This document shows positions 1-16,100 of a stretch of 64,000 nucleotides of DNA, piece by piece. Every line of letters begins with the position of its first letter. Within the stretch, counting starts at the first letter, position 1. The stretch is taken from the NCBI RefSeq assembly GCF_964199755.1, contig NC_133900.1, positions 72,834,727 through 72,898,726 on the forward strand, given 5' to 3'. This DNA is from Larus michahellis. Its lineage: Eukaryota; Chordata; Aves; Charadriiformes; Laridae. A program made the translations under genes and the position numbers. The notes below the pieces were generated by a model. The model saw nothing but the letters and a program-made list of their open reading frames with translations. It was not told where the DNA came from and did not search any database.

Positions 1-134
1 TATAATCCCTGTTCAACCTTCCTCCTGTAGGAAAGCTATATTCATAAAGAGGAAAGAGGTTAAATACAGGCTACCGTATTTTGTTTAGCAGCTGATGTAG
101 AAATAGAATATAAACTAAGAAAGCACTAGTTAGT

Positions 135-998
135 GCAACCTCAGCAAGTTTGCCGATGACACCAAGCTGTGTGGCATGGTCGACACGCTGGAAGGAAGGG
201 ATGGGATCCAGAGGGACCTGGACAGGCTTGAGAGATGGGCCTGTACGAACCTCATGAGGTTCAACCAGGACAAGTGCAAGGTCCTGCACCTGGGTCAGGG
301 CAATCCCAAGCACAAATACAGGCTGGGCAGAGAATGGATTGAGAGCAGCCCTGAGGAGAAGGACTTGGGGGTGCTGGTGGATGAGAAGCTCAACATGACC
401 CGTCAATGTGCGCTCGCAGCCCAGAAAGCCAACTGCATCCTGGGCTGCAACAAAAGCAGCGTGGCCAGCAGGGCGAGGGGCGGGATTCTGTGTCCAGCTC
501 TGGAGCCCTCAGCACAAGAAGGACAAGCACCTGTTGGAATGGGTCCAGCAGAGGGCCATGAAGATGATCAGAGGGCTGGAGGACCTCTGCTATGAGGACA
601 GCCTGAGAGAGTTGGGGCTGTTCAGCCTGGAGAAGAGAAAGACCCAGTGTGACCCTACAGCAGCCTTACAGTGCTTAAAGGGGGCCTGCAGGAGAGATGG
701 GGAGGGACTCTTTATCAGGCAGTGGAGCGATAAGACAAGGGATGGTGGTTTCAAACTGAAAGAGGGGAGATTTAGATTGGATATCAGGAAGAAATTCTTT
801 ACTGTGAGGGTGGTGAGACACTGGAACAGGTTGCCCAGGGAAGTTGTGGCTGCCCCATCCCTGGAAGTGTTCAAGGCCAGGCTGGATGGGGCTTTGAGCA
901 GCCTGGTCTAGTGGGAGGTGTCCCTGCCCAGGGCAGGGGGTTGGAACTAGATGATCTTTAAGGTCCCTTCCAACCCAAACCATTCTGTGATTCTATAA
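135..998 (+). mobile_element. CR1 LINE fragment, 5' truncated
   Basis: Sense-strand CR1 retaining the last part of ORF2 and the 3' end. Translated pieces are typical of the reverse-transcriptase C-terminal region: LADDTKLCG-like start, [22 protein letters not shown], then [14 protein letters not shown]. The frame is broken by small shifts near 470 and 640, so it is dead. It ends with CCATTCTGTGATTCTATA, the CR1 3' octamer. It lies antisense in the YIPF7 intron that leaves the window on the left. Confidence 0.93.
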
Positions 999-4770
<3,772 letters not shown>

Positions 4771-4771
4771 T

Positions 4772-5949
4772 CTGTTTGGAAAAAAAGATTTTAGGTATTG
4801 GTAAAAATAGCCTTTGGAACAAGCCAATATCTATGTTTTGAACTGTCCTAAACTGAAATGAAATCAATAAACCTTAAAGCCACAAACTCAGGAGAATCTT
4901 TGTGTAGAAACTCGTGATAATTTGAAAGTGAGAAAAATGGATCCTTTACTTGTTATAACAAGGGAAATTAATCTTATGTTATCACTAATTACTATATATT
5001 AATTTACAAGTGGTAAACAAGACTTCCTGTCTTGTTAGTGTTACCAAAAATAACTTCAGTAATTTTTGAAGATATATATCAACTGAAGTATTGTTTTAAA
5101 CAGCTCATTTTCCTTCTTTAAAAGAAAATTGTGGCCATGTCTGAATGCTTAGAAATTAATGCTTTTAAGAAGTATTTTGGGTTTCAAAAACAATTACTAT
5201 TTCCAGATATTTGTGCTTTGCAATATTATACATGATCATCATAAAACATTGGAAAAATGCAAATATATTCACAGAATGAGTGATTTCTCTTTAAGGACAC
5301 TGTAGCTGGCATGTTAGGAGTACCAGACAAATATTCTCACTGGTTAGTTACATGCCCTTGAAGAGGCCAGCATCCTCAATGATTGGAGAATAAAGAAAAC
5401 ATGTTAAAATACAACTTTCACTCCTGCTGACCCGTAGCGAGCTCTGTAGTTACGGACTGGTTAGACTAAGAAAGGAACAACTTGCCTGTTTTCCCGTCCA
5501 CACTGTGACTAACCTAGGATAGGGTCAGTCCTGCTTTTGTAACTATTTGAATTTTGTACACACTGGGCCCATTTCCCGTACCCAGTGTGTAGGCAGGACG
5601 GGTGGCCATAGAAATGCAGCATAAGAAACGAAGCACATATTGGTTCTGTAAAACATCGTGTACCTTTTGGCATTATAGAGTGTCTTAAGTTGCAAAGATA
5701 GTTTATCAATTCTTAGATTTGGTCTAGGTGCTTCTTGCGCTTCTTACGGCTAACTATAAATCCAGAAAACACCTTCAAAATTGGCAGGTCTACCAAGATG
5801 AGTAATTCCATGCCTTGAGTAAAAGTACCCACAAGATTAAGGACTGACCCTGTTTTGCCTGTGTTACCTTTATGCTGAGCCGCAGGCGGCAAAGCCATTA
5901 CACCTGCTCGGAGCTGGGCATCGGTTCAGGGAGTCCCCGAACCACTGAT
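4772..5949. other. AT-rich non-coding stretch upstream of YIPF7 coding start
   Basis: Probably the 5' intron or upstream flank of YIPF7. No exon with acceptable splice sites was recognised. The 60-70 codon frames near 5.5-5.9 kb lack protein-like features. Confidence 0.5.
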
Positions 5950-6185
5950 GGGTAGAGGTTGGTGGGCACCTCTGGGGGTTGCCTGGTTCAACCCCCTGCC
6001 CAAAGCAGGGTCACCACCAGCAGGTTGCTCAGGGCCATGTCCAACGGGGTTTTGTAAAGTCTGGCTTTGTCATCTTTAGTCCCTCCCATCAGGTGGTTAT
6101 ATTCATTGATGAGACCCCCCTGAGCCCTCTCTCCTCCCAGATAAAGTTCTTCAGTGATTCAGGCAAAGGGCTGAGCAGGATTTGC
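5950..6185 (-). mobile_element. old CR1 fragment, antisense
   Basis: Diverged CR1 3' region in reverse orientation. Recognisable landmarks are the GGTTCAACCCCCTGCC segment, AGCAGGTTGCTCAGGGCC, and the distal TTGATGAGACCCCCCTGAGC segment. The terminal octamers are eroded. Boundaries are approximate. Confidence 0.75.
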
Positions 6186-8859
6186 CTGTAAATGCACAGA
6201 TGCATGCATGTCTTTCATCGCTTGGCTAGAATTTATATAGTTAAAGTCTTAAAACACACACAGAATTTGTACAACCTGACAACCATAACCGTATCCAATT
6301 GACTCAGATTTTCATGTAAGATATTCATCTCTCCTAGCATTTCCCATTTTCTTCACTTTTGCCCTCTTTTCCAACCTTCCAAATGCCATTGGCAAAAATA
6401 TACCTTTTATCTCATGGTTACTCTCGTAGTTATATTTATCAAGCACACGATGCTTACGGAAAAGGTATTTGCAAATCTCTTTGTAAGGTAAAAGCTATAA
6501 AGATTGGTATTTCATGGGACTTTGAAATGCTGCGCATTAAAGTTTCTAAATTGTATCTCATAATCAGAATAATCTGTGGGGACCTGACTCCATCATTTAC
6601 CTAGAGCATTCAACGTAGAAGTTATTCTTATATTATTTTCTGAGCTGCTGAACAATCATGCAGGATTTCCAAATTTAGAAGAAAAATAATTTTTACATTG
6701 TAAATATGAATTAACACAAATCAATTTTACTAACCTATTTACTGTAGTTTTATTTGGAATTTCACACCAGTTATTCATGTTTCAAAAAACTTTGGTTGGT
6801 ACCTCTACCCCAATAGTGCAATTCCAGGAAGTCTTTAATGTTCTTTGCTGTCACGGTAAGTAATGAAATAATTACTTAACCAGGTACGCTACAGTCTGTG
6901 TAGTGGAGAGATAAACTTATTTTCCAAAAGAATTCAGAGTTGTTACTTACTTTTTAAGGTATTTGATGAAAACTCCAGTCTGTTGAGTTTATATGTCAGA
7001 GAACGCCGAAAATATCCTCTTGCTTCAACGGGGGTGAGCTTAGTGCTATTTATAAGATTCTAAATTTGATCTTTGAACAGATGCACATGAAGGAAAAAAA
7101 CCCCACAACCTGTCAATATCACAGACAGCATTTAACAAGAGCTAACAACAATTCAGCAGAAAAGGATCGGAATCTTCAAGGAAAGCAGAACAAAATGAAC
7201 AAATACTTTTCTATATATTTCAACCCAATAATCTAGATGGTAGTTTAGAGCTTCTTTCTTAAGCAGGTATTTAAAAAGGTCCCGGTGGAGGCCTCATGAG
7301 CTGAACTGTTAGATATTTAAAAGTTTTAATAATATATAATAATACCTGTTAAATGAGTAGGGTAAATACATTTACCCAGGGTGTGTTTCTAGCAGTTGTT
7401 TCCATAGTGCAGACAATGGGCCACATGTGGCCTTAGAGCCGTTCCGTGTGGCTGGACAAGGGAGCTTTCGGTCACCTGCCTCTTGGAGAGAAGGTGATGC
7501 TCCCCGGGACCGCAACAGCAGAGAGAAGGAAGATGAAGGCACCATGGGGCCAAGTCCATCCGCCGGTCCAGGGCCAGGACCCCTCTCTCCAGGCACATCC
7601 CACTGCCACATGGCTTCTCCAGGAGCTCTGGTCCATCTGCAAAGCAGCCCGGGCTGCTGGAGGAGCACCCATCACGCCAGGATTGGGGCAAGTCTCTACT
7701 TAAAAGACAGCGAACCCTGCTCTGCTCTTTGAGGGCCTTTATTGAATATACAGACATCAGATTCACAGTTAAATTTTTTCATGCAATGCTCAGAGTGCTG
7801 TCACTTTCGTTACCTGCCCCACTACGAATTAGGAACCTCTGTGCTACAGTCCTGGCTGCTACAATACTTGTAGCACAGTATGGATTTTGATTTGGATTTC
7901 TATTTACACGCATTTTAGTATCAGGTACTTAACCAGTTATAACAGTTTCACTTATTTATCGGATAGCTTCCCAACGAACGCTTGGACTGGTTAGTTTAAG
8001 GAATGGGATATTAAATTGGGATGTATTATCAGGCTATTAATCTATGCCTCAAGTGCATATTAAATTCTGTGAGGTTGAAGGCCAAATGACTTCCATTTCA
8101 TTAGAAGAACAATCATGCCCTGTTAGTACACGACCTACAATGCTATGAAAGAATTATAATATTGATGCATTTTTAAATAAGAAAAAATGAAATACACCAA
8201 GATTTCACTCAGTATATATGTCCAAAAAAGAGCCCAGAAGTGAAGGATGATGAGAAGTAGAAAAACATAACATTTGTTTCTGCTAATTAAGGGTAATCTA
8301 ACTATGGTATTTATTACAGCTATCGTTAAGCCTCCCTAACGTTCTTAAGCTTCTCTCCTGCCATTCCTAGAGTAACAGTTCATGTTGCTGCACTCAGCAA
8401 GGTGAATTTTCAGTTTCAATTCTCAGCAAACTGCTAATCTCTGTATTATCTAATCACCTCAGTTAAGATAATATGGTTTGATCTTGTTTAGACCAAATCA
8501 GTGGAGGGAATGATACAGGATTAACTTCTGTCCTTCAGGAAGGTAATTACTTTTTAGGGATAGAATAATCCTAATTTGCTAGGATTATGTGTGTTTATTT
8601 TAACTACAAAAATTACTTGGTTAATTTTGCTAATTTCTGTTAGCAAAAGATAAAGCTATTATACACACAGACACAATCACTGCATACAAGTATATATACA
8701 TATATGCATACTGGCTGCCAGATAAGAACTGTGAATCATTATTAGACAAGGCACTTCAGAGAAGGAATTTAAATCAAAAAAAATACAATGATTGGTAGTG
8801 GGGAATAGCTGAAGAATATTTTAATAGCTGTTTAACATACCACGGTTAGAAAAGAGACA

Positions 8860-9010
8860 CCTGAAAAATAATAATAATTAAAAATATTAAAATTGAAACA
8901 TATATGTATTTCTCTTCATATATAAAATTAAAATATAATACAACTTATTATATGTATTATACATGAATTATACACGTATACTAAATTAATATCCCTGTGT
9001 ATACAGACAT
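8860..9010. repeat. AT-rich low-complexity segment
   Basis: Long run of TAATAATAAT, ATATAT and TTATTATATG-like words with almost no G or C. No open reading frame. Confidence 0.7.
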
Positions 9011-9110
9011 ACAAATGGACATCTAAAATACAAACATGGAAAATAATATTGGTTAGAAATGATGATGCACACAATTGATCAAAAAATAAAAAGATAAGAT
9101 TAAGGATGAC

Positions 9111-9133
9111 AGGACAGGACCGGACCGGACCGA
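9111..9133. repeat. short (AGGAC/CGGAC)n tandem repeat
   Basis: Four five-base units in tandem, two AGGAC then two CGGAC, followed by a partial unit. Probably a minor satellite-like slippage product. Confidence 0.7.
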
Positions 9134-9399
9134 TAGGAACACGGACTGTCCAAGTGTATTAGAAGCAGACAGAGTCATACCAGTACTGCCATTCTCCTCT
9201 CAATTGGATGAAAAAGTAAAAGTATCAATAAAACAAAAAGACACAAACATTTAATTAGAAATGCTCAAATCAGCATTTTTAAATTCCGCATCTAAAAGTT
9301 TTAGAAGAACTGGTCAAAAACTTTCTACACTGTTGAGTTGCAGAACGACAGGAAAGTTTGAGAAGATCAAAACTAAGTAAATACGCCATTTTGCAAAAG

Positions 9400-10112
9400 G
9401 CTAAATGAGATGCCCTGAGTAATTATTGGCCTGTCACCGTGAGATTAATCCTAGCAAATTATGGGCTCAAACAATAAATAACTGAATCAATGAATCCAAT
9501 CAACATGGGCTTTTGGAAACTAGCTCATTTCAAACTAATTTATTTTCTAACAAGATTTATAGTTGGGAGAGGTAACCACTGATGACCTGTATTTATACAA
9601 GGCATTTCACTTGATTTTGTTTCAATAAATAGAGAGCCATCACTGCTTAATGGGACAACCATTACACTGATTAAAGAAGTGCTATCTGATGTGTCTCGAA
9701 TGTAAGGGAGGATTTCTAATGGGGCCTTCCAGGACAGAAGCTTTCCAAACCTCATCTAGCAGACGCTTTGAAGCAAAATTTACCACCCAGAGCCAGTTAC
9801 AGGGTGGTTTGACCAGAATCTGTCAGGACAAAGCAGACAGCAAATAATAAAAAGATCCTTGAAGCTGTTAGTCAATGGTAAAATGAAAAGAAGAGCAGAA
9901 GAGCTTGAACATTTTCGCAGTGAGAGCAGCAGTGGATAACAAGAGCAGTTTCCCAACGGTGCTAGCTGTTTCCTGTAACAGGCCATCTGACGATCAGACG
10001 AGATATTATATTTTAGTTCAGGTAGGGAATTAATTCAGTAACGCTCCATGACCTTCGCTTATCCAGGACTACAAACTAGATAGCATGGGTCCTTTCTAAT
10101 CCTAAAGTCTAC
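9400..10112 (+). mobile_element. ancient, heavily decayed CR1 copy
   Basis: Sense orientation. Scattered landmarks follow CR1 ORF2 order: TTGGCCTGTCACCGTGAG with a following AAATTATGG, then CAAGGCATTTCACTTGATT in the region that encodes the conserved KAFD-like motif. It finishes in a 3'-end-like segment, ACTAGATAGCATGGGTCC. No frame survives. The divergence suggests an insertion well before most bird-specific CR1 families. Confidence 0.65.
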
Positions 10113-12659
10113 AAATAAGAAATTATTTTACTCAGGGGTAGGTTTGAAAACTAAATAAACCATTCTGAGGTGAAAAAAACCCACCTATAAGGCTGAAAAT
10201 GATTGGAGAGGGGCTAGGAAAAACGGATGTGTCCATGATCACTATAGCTATAGCAAATACTAAATGTTGAAGTTTGGTGCGTGTTCTGTGAAAAGGGGCC
10301 AAGCGGTTTTGGCAGAAAATAAACCTCCTTGTGTTCTAACACTCCTTACCGAGGTGGGGAGGCTATGTGCGGCTGGGTTTAATTTCTGAGTGATGCCCAA
10401 TCCAGCACTATCAGTCCAACCACGTTTAATATTTATTAAACTATTACGATTTGGATACACTAATAGTGGACTGCACCTTCAGTCGAGTCGTGCTCCTGAA
10501 CTAGCACAGCCACTCTCGAGTCTTTGGTTGCGTTCAGTGAGAAACCGAAACGACTAGCTACTTAGACAGTGCAGTTTATTTAAACAACAGATATACAGGT
10601 TCTTTAGGATTGCCGGTGATAAATATGCTGTCTGTAAAGCACGTGCAAATGAAAGTATTGTTACTTATACAAAACGCGCGACAAAGTTATAAACGATACA
10701 GCCTGGCTATAAATGTAGAAAAGAGAGTCTCTAGAGAAATTTCTAAGTTTTCTGAGGAAGCCCTCGGTATAATCTAAGTCTTACCCAAAGGCGTCCCTAT
10801 GTGGGAGAAGAAAGGCTCAGCCCGTCGACTGCTCCCGGAAATCAGTGATGGAATTCTTTGCGATGGTGTCTTCCCTGGGTATCCCCCCTCTCTCGGGCTA
10901 TTTTTATGCTATTTGATATTTTCAAGGTGGAGTTTGAGTGACTTTAGTCATACATACTTTTATCATGATTGGTGTAAAATTCTCTCGCTTCACAATTAAA
11001 GGTATAGTTCATGAGAAATTCAGGGCGCAGGCTCAAGGAGGAGTGGTCGCACCTTGGAGGTGGGTAGCCTTCGGCATGGAGGTGTGTTTTGGTATTATAA
11101 TGACATTATAATGAGTAAAGTTCGCACAAAGGACAGCATTTCATCAAAATTTGTCAAAATGTTGGCTCTGAGCATCAAGCGGGCAGCTAATTGGCAGCTT
11201 ATCTGTTTCATGGTATCATCCCATTCCTGTATCTGCTATACATCATAAGGTAAAGCTGCAGAATAATTGCATCCCGTCCCGTACCTCGTGTAGCTTATCA
11301 GGGAACCACAGGTGTTGTATTCTTCATGCCAGCTGCAGCTATTTTCTACCTCAGAAGCCTCTTGATTTTATACTTCTCCTTAATGTGTGAACAATGCTGT
11401 GCTTTTATATTTTTAGCCAATTTCGTAATTATTCCATAGTGCGAAAGGAGCACCCAGTCGATGTTTACTGGTGGAGGTCAGCAGACTGAGCAAAGGGATG
11501 CCTCAGCTGAGCATTTCTTCGGGTACCTGATGTTCACTCCATCACTGACACACCACATGAAAGAAGGCCGTCAGGCACGTGTTAACATAAATTGTTGCAC
11601 CTCAAGGCTTCAGAAAAGAATGTGAATATAACCTCACTTTCTTTGATTGGCAGGTACATGGGAAGTTAATAATCTAGGGAAAAAAATGTTTGGATGAGGT
11701 CTAATCATCAGAAATGAAAATGAGAATCGAAGCGAATGAGTATAAAAAAGATGAACAGAGTTGATGAAAAATGTGCAAATTTCTACAAGAAATTCAAAAC
11801 TTTTTTCTAAACTAAACTGCTCAGGTTTTGTTTACCTATATTTTCCATCTTTCCTGAAAAGGAAAATAGACAGTGTGGGGAAGTGAAATACCATCCATTT
11901 TCTTAAGTTCACATTTCCATTTTCAGCTTTTTTGACAAAATGGGGTAATAACTAAAATACTTTAAAAATGTCTGGTAAATTTAAAAAAAATAATAAATTA
12001 GATAGCAACATATTACATGGAATAAGACAGAAAAGCCTATGGAATTCTGGCTATAGAGTCAGCTCTGAAACTCTATATTTTTCACTCAAAGTAAACTGAT
12101 GAGTACGGCAAATCCATTATAATAACTAGTCAATTATTCTACAGTTTTTTCAAATGTAAAAATTAATCACATTAAGGCCTAATTCAGTAAGCCTTAAGCT
12201 TAATTACTTACATTTACAGGCCTCATTAATAATTTTATAAGTGGGACATTATTAAAATATGTTACTGAAGAAGAGAGGAAAATTTAATCGCAAAGAAATA
12301 TACCATTTACTTGGAAATATCTTTTTACCAAATTAATTAATTACATTATATAAAGTGTCTGCTAAATGAATTTTATGCCTATAGGCCTCAGACACCCTAA
12401 TTCTCTCCTATGACAGGTCTTCAGAGGGTGGGTAAGAGGCAAAAAAAAAGAAATCCAAAGCTATTAGTGTTTTCCTTTTTTATGCTGAACAAGTTTGTTA
12501 GACTTGAGCAATCAACTGAGAAGTTATAGGTTCCTGCACAAATGGTTTTACTTATCAATACCCACCAGCAGTCAAAAACACAATTCTGCTGTGAGAAATT
12601 ATTAGGAAAGGAAAAGACAGTAAAACAGAGAACATCATTATACCGCTGAATAAATCTGA
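10113..12659. other. AT-rich non-coding region
   Basis: I recognise no gene, RNA or repeat family here. Short open frames near 10.8 and 11.1 kb have no protein-like features. Confidence 0.5.
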
Positions 12660-13150
12660 CAAATTCACTGACGATTTGGGCACTGTGAGCAGTTCTAGCT
12701 CCCCTGCTTCAGAAAGTGTTCAGCAGAGTGGTGACACGCGGTGAGAAGGGCAAGGGGAGGTGTGTATGGAACGGGCTCCATGTGAAGAGCAACCAGGTCA
12801 GCGAGGAGACCTTGGGCTGGGAGAGCAACAATTAGTAGTGGTTTGCAAAACCGAGTGACACGGACTGGTGGGTAGGTATAAAAGACACAAAGTGCTGGTA
12901 TTAGGTTCAAAACAAGGAAACAAAAGGTCCATGGGTGACAGACCTGTGGAACTCCTCATCAAAGGAAGTTATGCATGTTTAATATTTATATGGATCTGGA
13001 AAAAGTCCATGAAAGATAAATCCACAAGGAATCACTAAATGCATAGGAATAGTATGCAGCTCAAGAAGCCCAAAAACTAGAATTGGTAGAAGACTAGGAA
13101 ATATTTGGGAGAAGCATTCATACTCTTCCCCACGCATTCAATCACTGTCA
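12660..13150 (+). mobile_element. ancient CR1 3' region
   Basis: Sense orientation and strongly diverged. The sequence retains the CR1 3' ORF2 segment TTCAAAACAAGGAAACAAAA, then CCTGTGGAACTCCTCATC and AAAGGAAGTTATG, which correspond to the NLP-like C-terminal motif region. It then loses similarity. No intact frame. Confidence 0.7.
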
Positions 13151-16100
13151 TTGCTGAAGAGAAGACTTCTTGTTTGACTTAGATGGCCATGCACATTCTT
13201 TATGTTTGTGACGGAGGAAAGCAATCCAAAAGAATATAGATTCACGTTTAAGAAAAGGGCAGAAACCAACTGCATGAGAACATAATATCCTTAATTCTAT
13301 GTGGGACGGATTTGTTGACTTCCAACAGTTACCAAAACTACTGCTTTGTATGGCTTCAACTATACCTCTCCTTCCACACAGCTTTTTACTTCAGATTGGA
13401 GTCCCTGTTCTCACGTCTCTGTTCCGAGTTAGCTGCCTTTCAGCTATGGACTCATAATACAGATCTTCCCCATCCAGCTTTTTTCCTGCTGGGAACAGCA
13501 GAAAAAAAATCTAACCTTGGGTTAACTGACCTGCTCAGATTAATGACGTTCAAAAGCGAAAGGAACTTTTCTTGATTTTTCCAGACTTTCTCAACTTAAA
13601 CAATCTCTTGCCTGTATAACACTTCTGTAGTAGGATTGCAGGAAAAAAACTCAAAACTTCAGTGCTTCTTTGCCTTAATACAAAATATCTTGAAGAGTTG
13701 ATTTCTGTTCCTTGGAGACACTGCCTGCATATGGATATGCCAAAAAACCATCACAAGTCTGTTTGTTTTGTTGATGTTTCTTATGAGAGGAAAGACAATT
13801 TTGAGAGAAACCTTAGTTCTATGGCATCAGAACTAACAGAGCCAGGCTGATGATAGATTAATATCTTGTTGAATTCTTTAATATCTAATACCCACCAAGA
13901 CAGAAACTTCAGCTTTTTTTTGATGGCTGAATAGCTTGTTCTCAAGTTGACTCTTTGGTGTCTAATAAGCATGAGTTTTAATTTTTTTCTCAATGGAGGT
14001 AATAACAAGATTTCTTACCTCCTGGTAGTTGCCTATTCTCATGAAATTTGCAGAAACTTAATTAGCCTCTGTTCAACATACTCAAAATTAGCCTACAGAT
14101 TCAAAGTTGTTGCGGAGAATGCCAAAGCAGCACGCAGCAGCATGGTGCAGCAGTCTGTTATCTATAGGAAATAAAGATTTTTATGTAATAGAAAATACAG
14201 TAACATCTTTTTTCCTTTTTTTTTTTTTCTGTATCCTTTCTGTTGTGTCAGTCTAGTGCAGTTTCATTCAAATCTCCTTCTTGTGGAGAGTTCAACACAG
14301 AGACGCATGTAAAGTACAATATCCTTTACACTCCGGGAGAGCTCAATTTGAAATAAAAATAAAGCATGATAAAGAAAACTTGCTTCTTGAGGTGTACTTG
14401 TTGGAAGTGTAGGTATGTAATTATATTGGCTTATCCTTACATTAAATTAATATAACATAATTTCCAGGAATACTGAAACAATAGTTAACATATAGAAAAT
14501 GCAATCATGTTTTTACTGTTTTGCATGGCTTTTGCTCAATAAATTGTGAAGTGTTTTATGCAGAAAGTCAGTACCGTTGCTGCTATACAATCGACAAGAG
14601 AGTTTAGGCAACATTTTTAAACTCCCTGAGGCAGCTATAGGGCTGGGAATGGAATTTTACACTTCTGAGACCTCAGACAGAATTTTTTCTACTATTCATA
14701 AAAATGTTGGTTCTGGGGCAAGCCTTATACAAGGCTGCAGACAAGCTTTAAAATAAAATGTAACATTATTCAAACAAAGATAATAAAGATATTCAACATC
14801 TGAGAAGCATGTTGCATATTATCTACTTTTCACAGGGCTCTTAGTGGAATATCAAAACTGCAACACCGCACCCCGCGTGATCGTGTTTCCTCTGAAATTG
14901 GACTGGGAACAGGAGAGGTGGGAACATTTCAGAAAAAAAGTTTCTTTTGTGTGGAGGTCACAAAGCTCCTCCTGTAATGATGTCTTTAGAATAAGCGGAC
15001 ACACAGGCTCTGTGAGCTATAAAGGTTTTAAAAGAGCAGCTACAGCATTTTGCATCGATAATCCATGGATCACAAGTTGCCTAAAGGGAATATTAACTCC
15101 AGGAAATGAGTTTTACTTTTTGGAAAAAAACCACATAAACGAATGTGGCATCCTGAAAGGGCTTCTCAGGCAAAATTTCAGCTTCCTTTCTGTGCCTAGA
15201 GTAATTATGTACAGAGGAGTGTAGGCAGGCTTGGAGCCAGATAAGGAGAGGAAAAAAAGGTGTTGGTGATTCGTAAAACATGCAATAGAGCTCTGGAGAT
15301 ATTCACTGCTTTGCTCTTATTATTTTCCATATTATAGGAGTTACCCAGGACAGAAACGGTAAACTAAGAGAAAAGCGTATGGTAAATGCCGTATGTTGGT
15401 TGTCGTTATTTTGCTCCCACAGGAGGGGAGGAAAGGGAAGAGGAAAGAAATCCAAAGCTTGGAAATAAACTTAAATCACCAGAGAAAGCCTCCACTAACA
15501 ATTAATCTGGGCCCCCTCATGAATTTCTGTTTAGCTGAGTATACCCTGACCTTGCCAAAAGTCAGCCAGATGCCACACGGACCCTGTGAGTTCCTCCTGG
15601 GAAAAAAAGGGATCGCGGCACAGGGTCTATTCCCCTGTGTGGCAAAATCCAGCATCACCAGTGAGCCCGTCCTGGGCCCAGCCCCATGTGAATAGGAAAA
15701 CGATACACGAGCCACGTTTGTCCAGAAGCAAATCCCACACACTGACAGAATGTCGGATGCCAAATTGGAGCGACAGGAATCTGTGAATTCAGGATTCATC
15801 CCAGACGAGGTCACCCAGGGTGCAGGCTTGTCGTGACGCAGAGTGTACACTCCGTCGTAATCCAAGCAATGGATTAGTGCCATAGCCCACGCTGTAATTA
15901 AAGGCCTTATATAAAGACCTTGTTCCTTATAAATTTGTAAAATCTGAAGCATTTGGGCTTAGACTCTCCATACCTTTTGTTTTCAAGGCAAAGAAAATTC
16001 CGTGAAAAAAATGCTCACTGTTTTCTGAGAATTATTTTAGGAGAAAAAAAGGTATGATTTATGAAAGAAAAAGTATTTGATCCAGTATGAAAATGAATGA

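Larger units (their letters stand above)
6186..9399. other. AT-rich non-coding region
   Basis: No gene recognised. Includes an isolated GC-rich patch at about 7380-7740, reported under findings, and a very AT-rich low-complexity segment at about 8860-9010. Confidence 0.55.
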
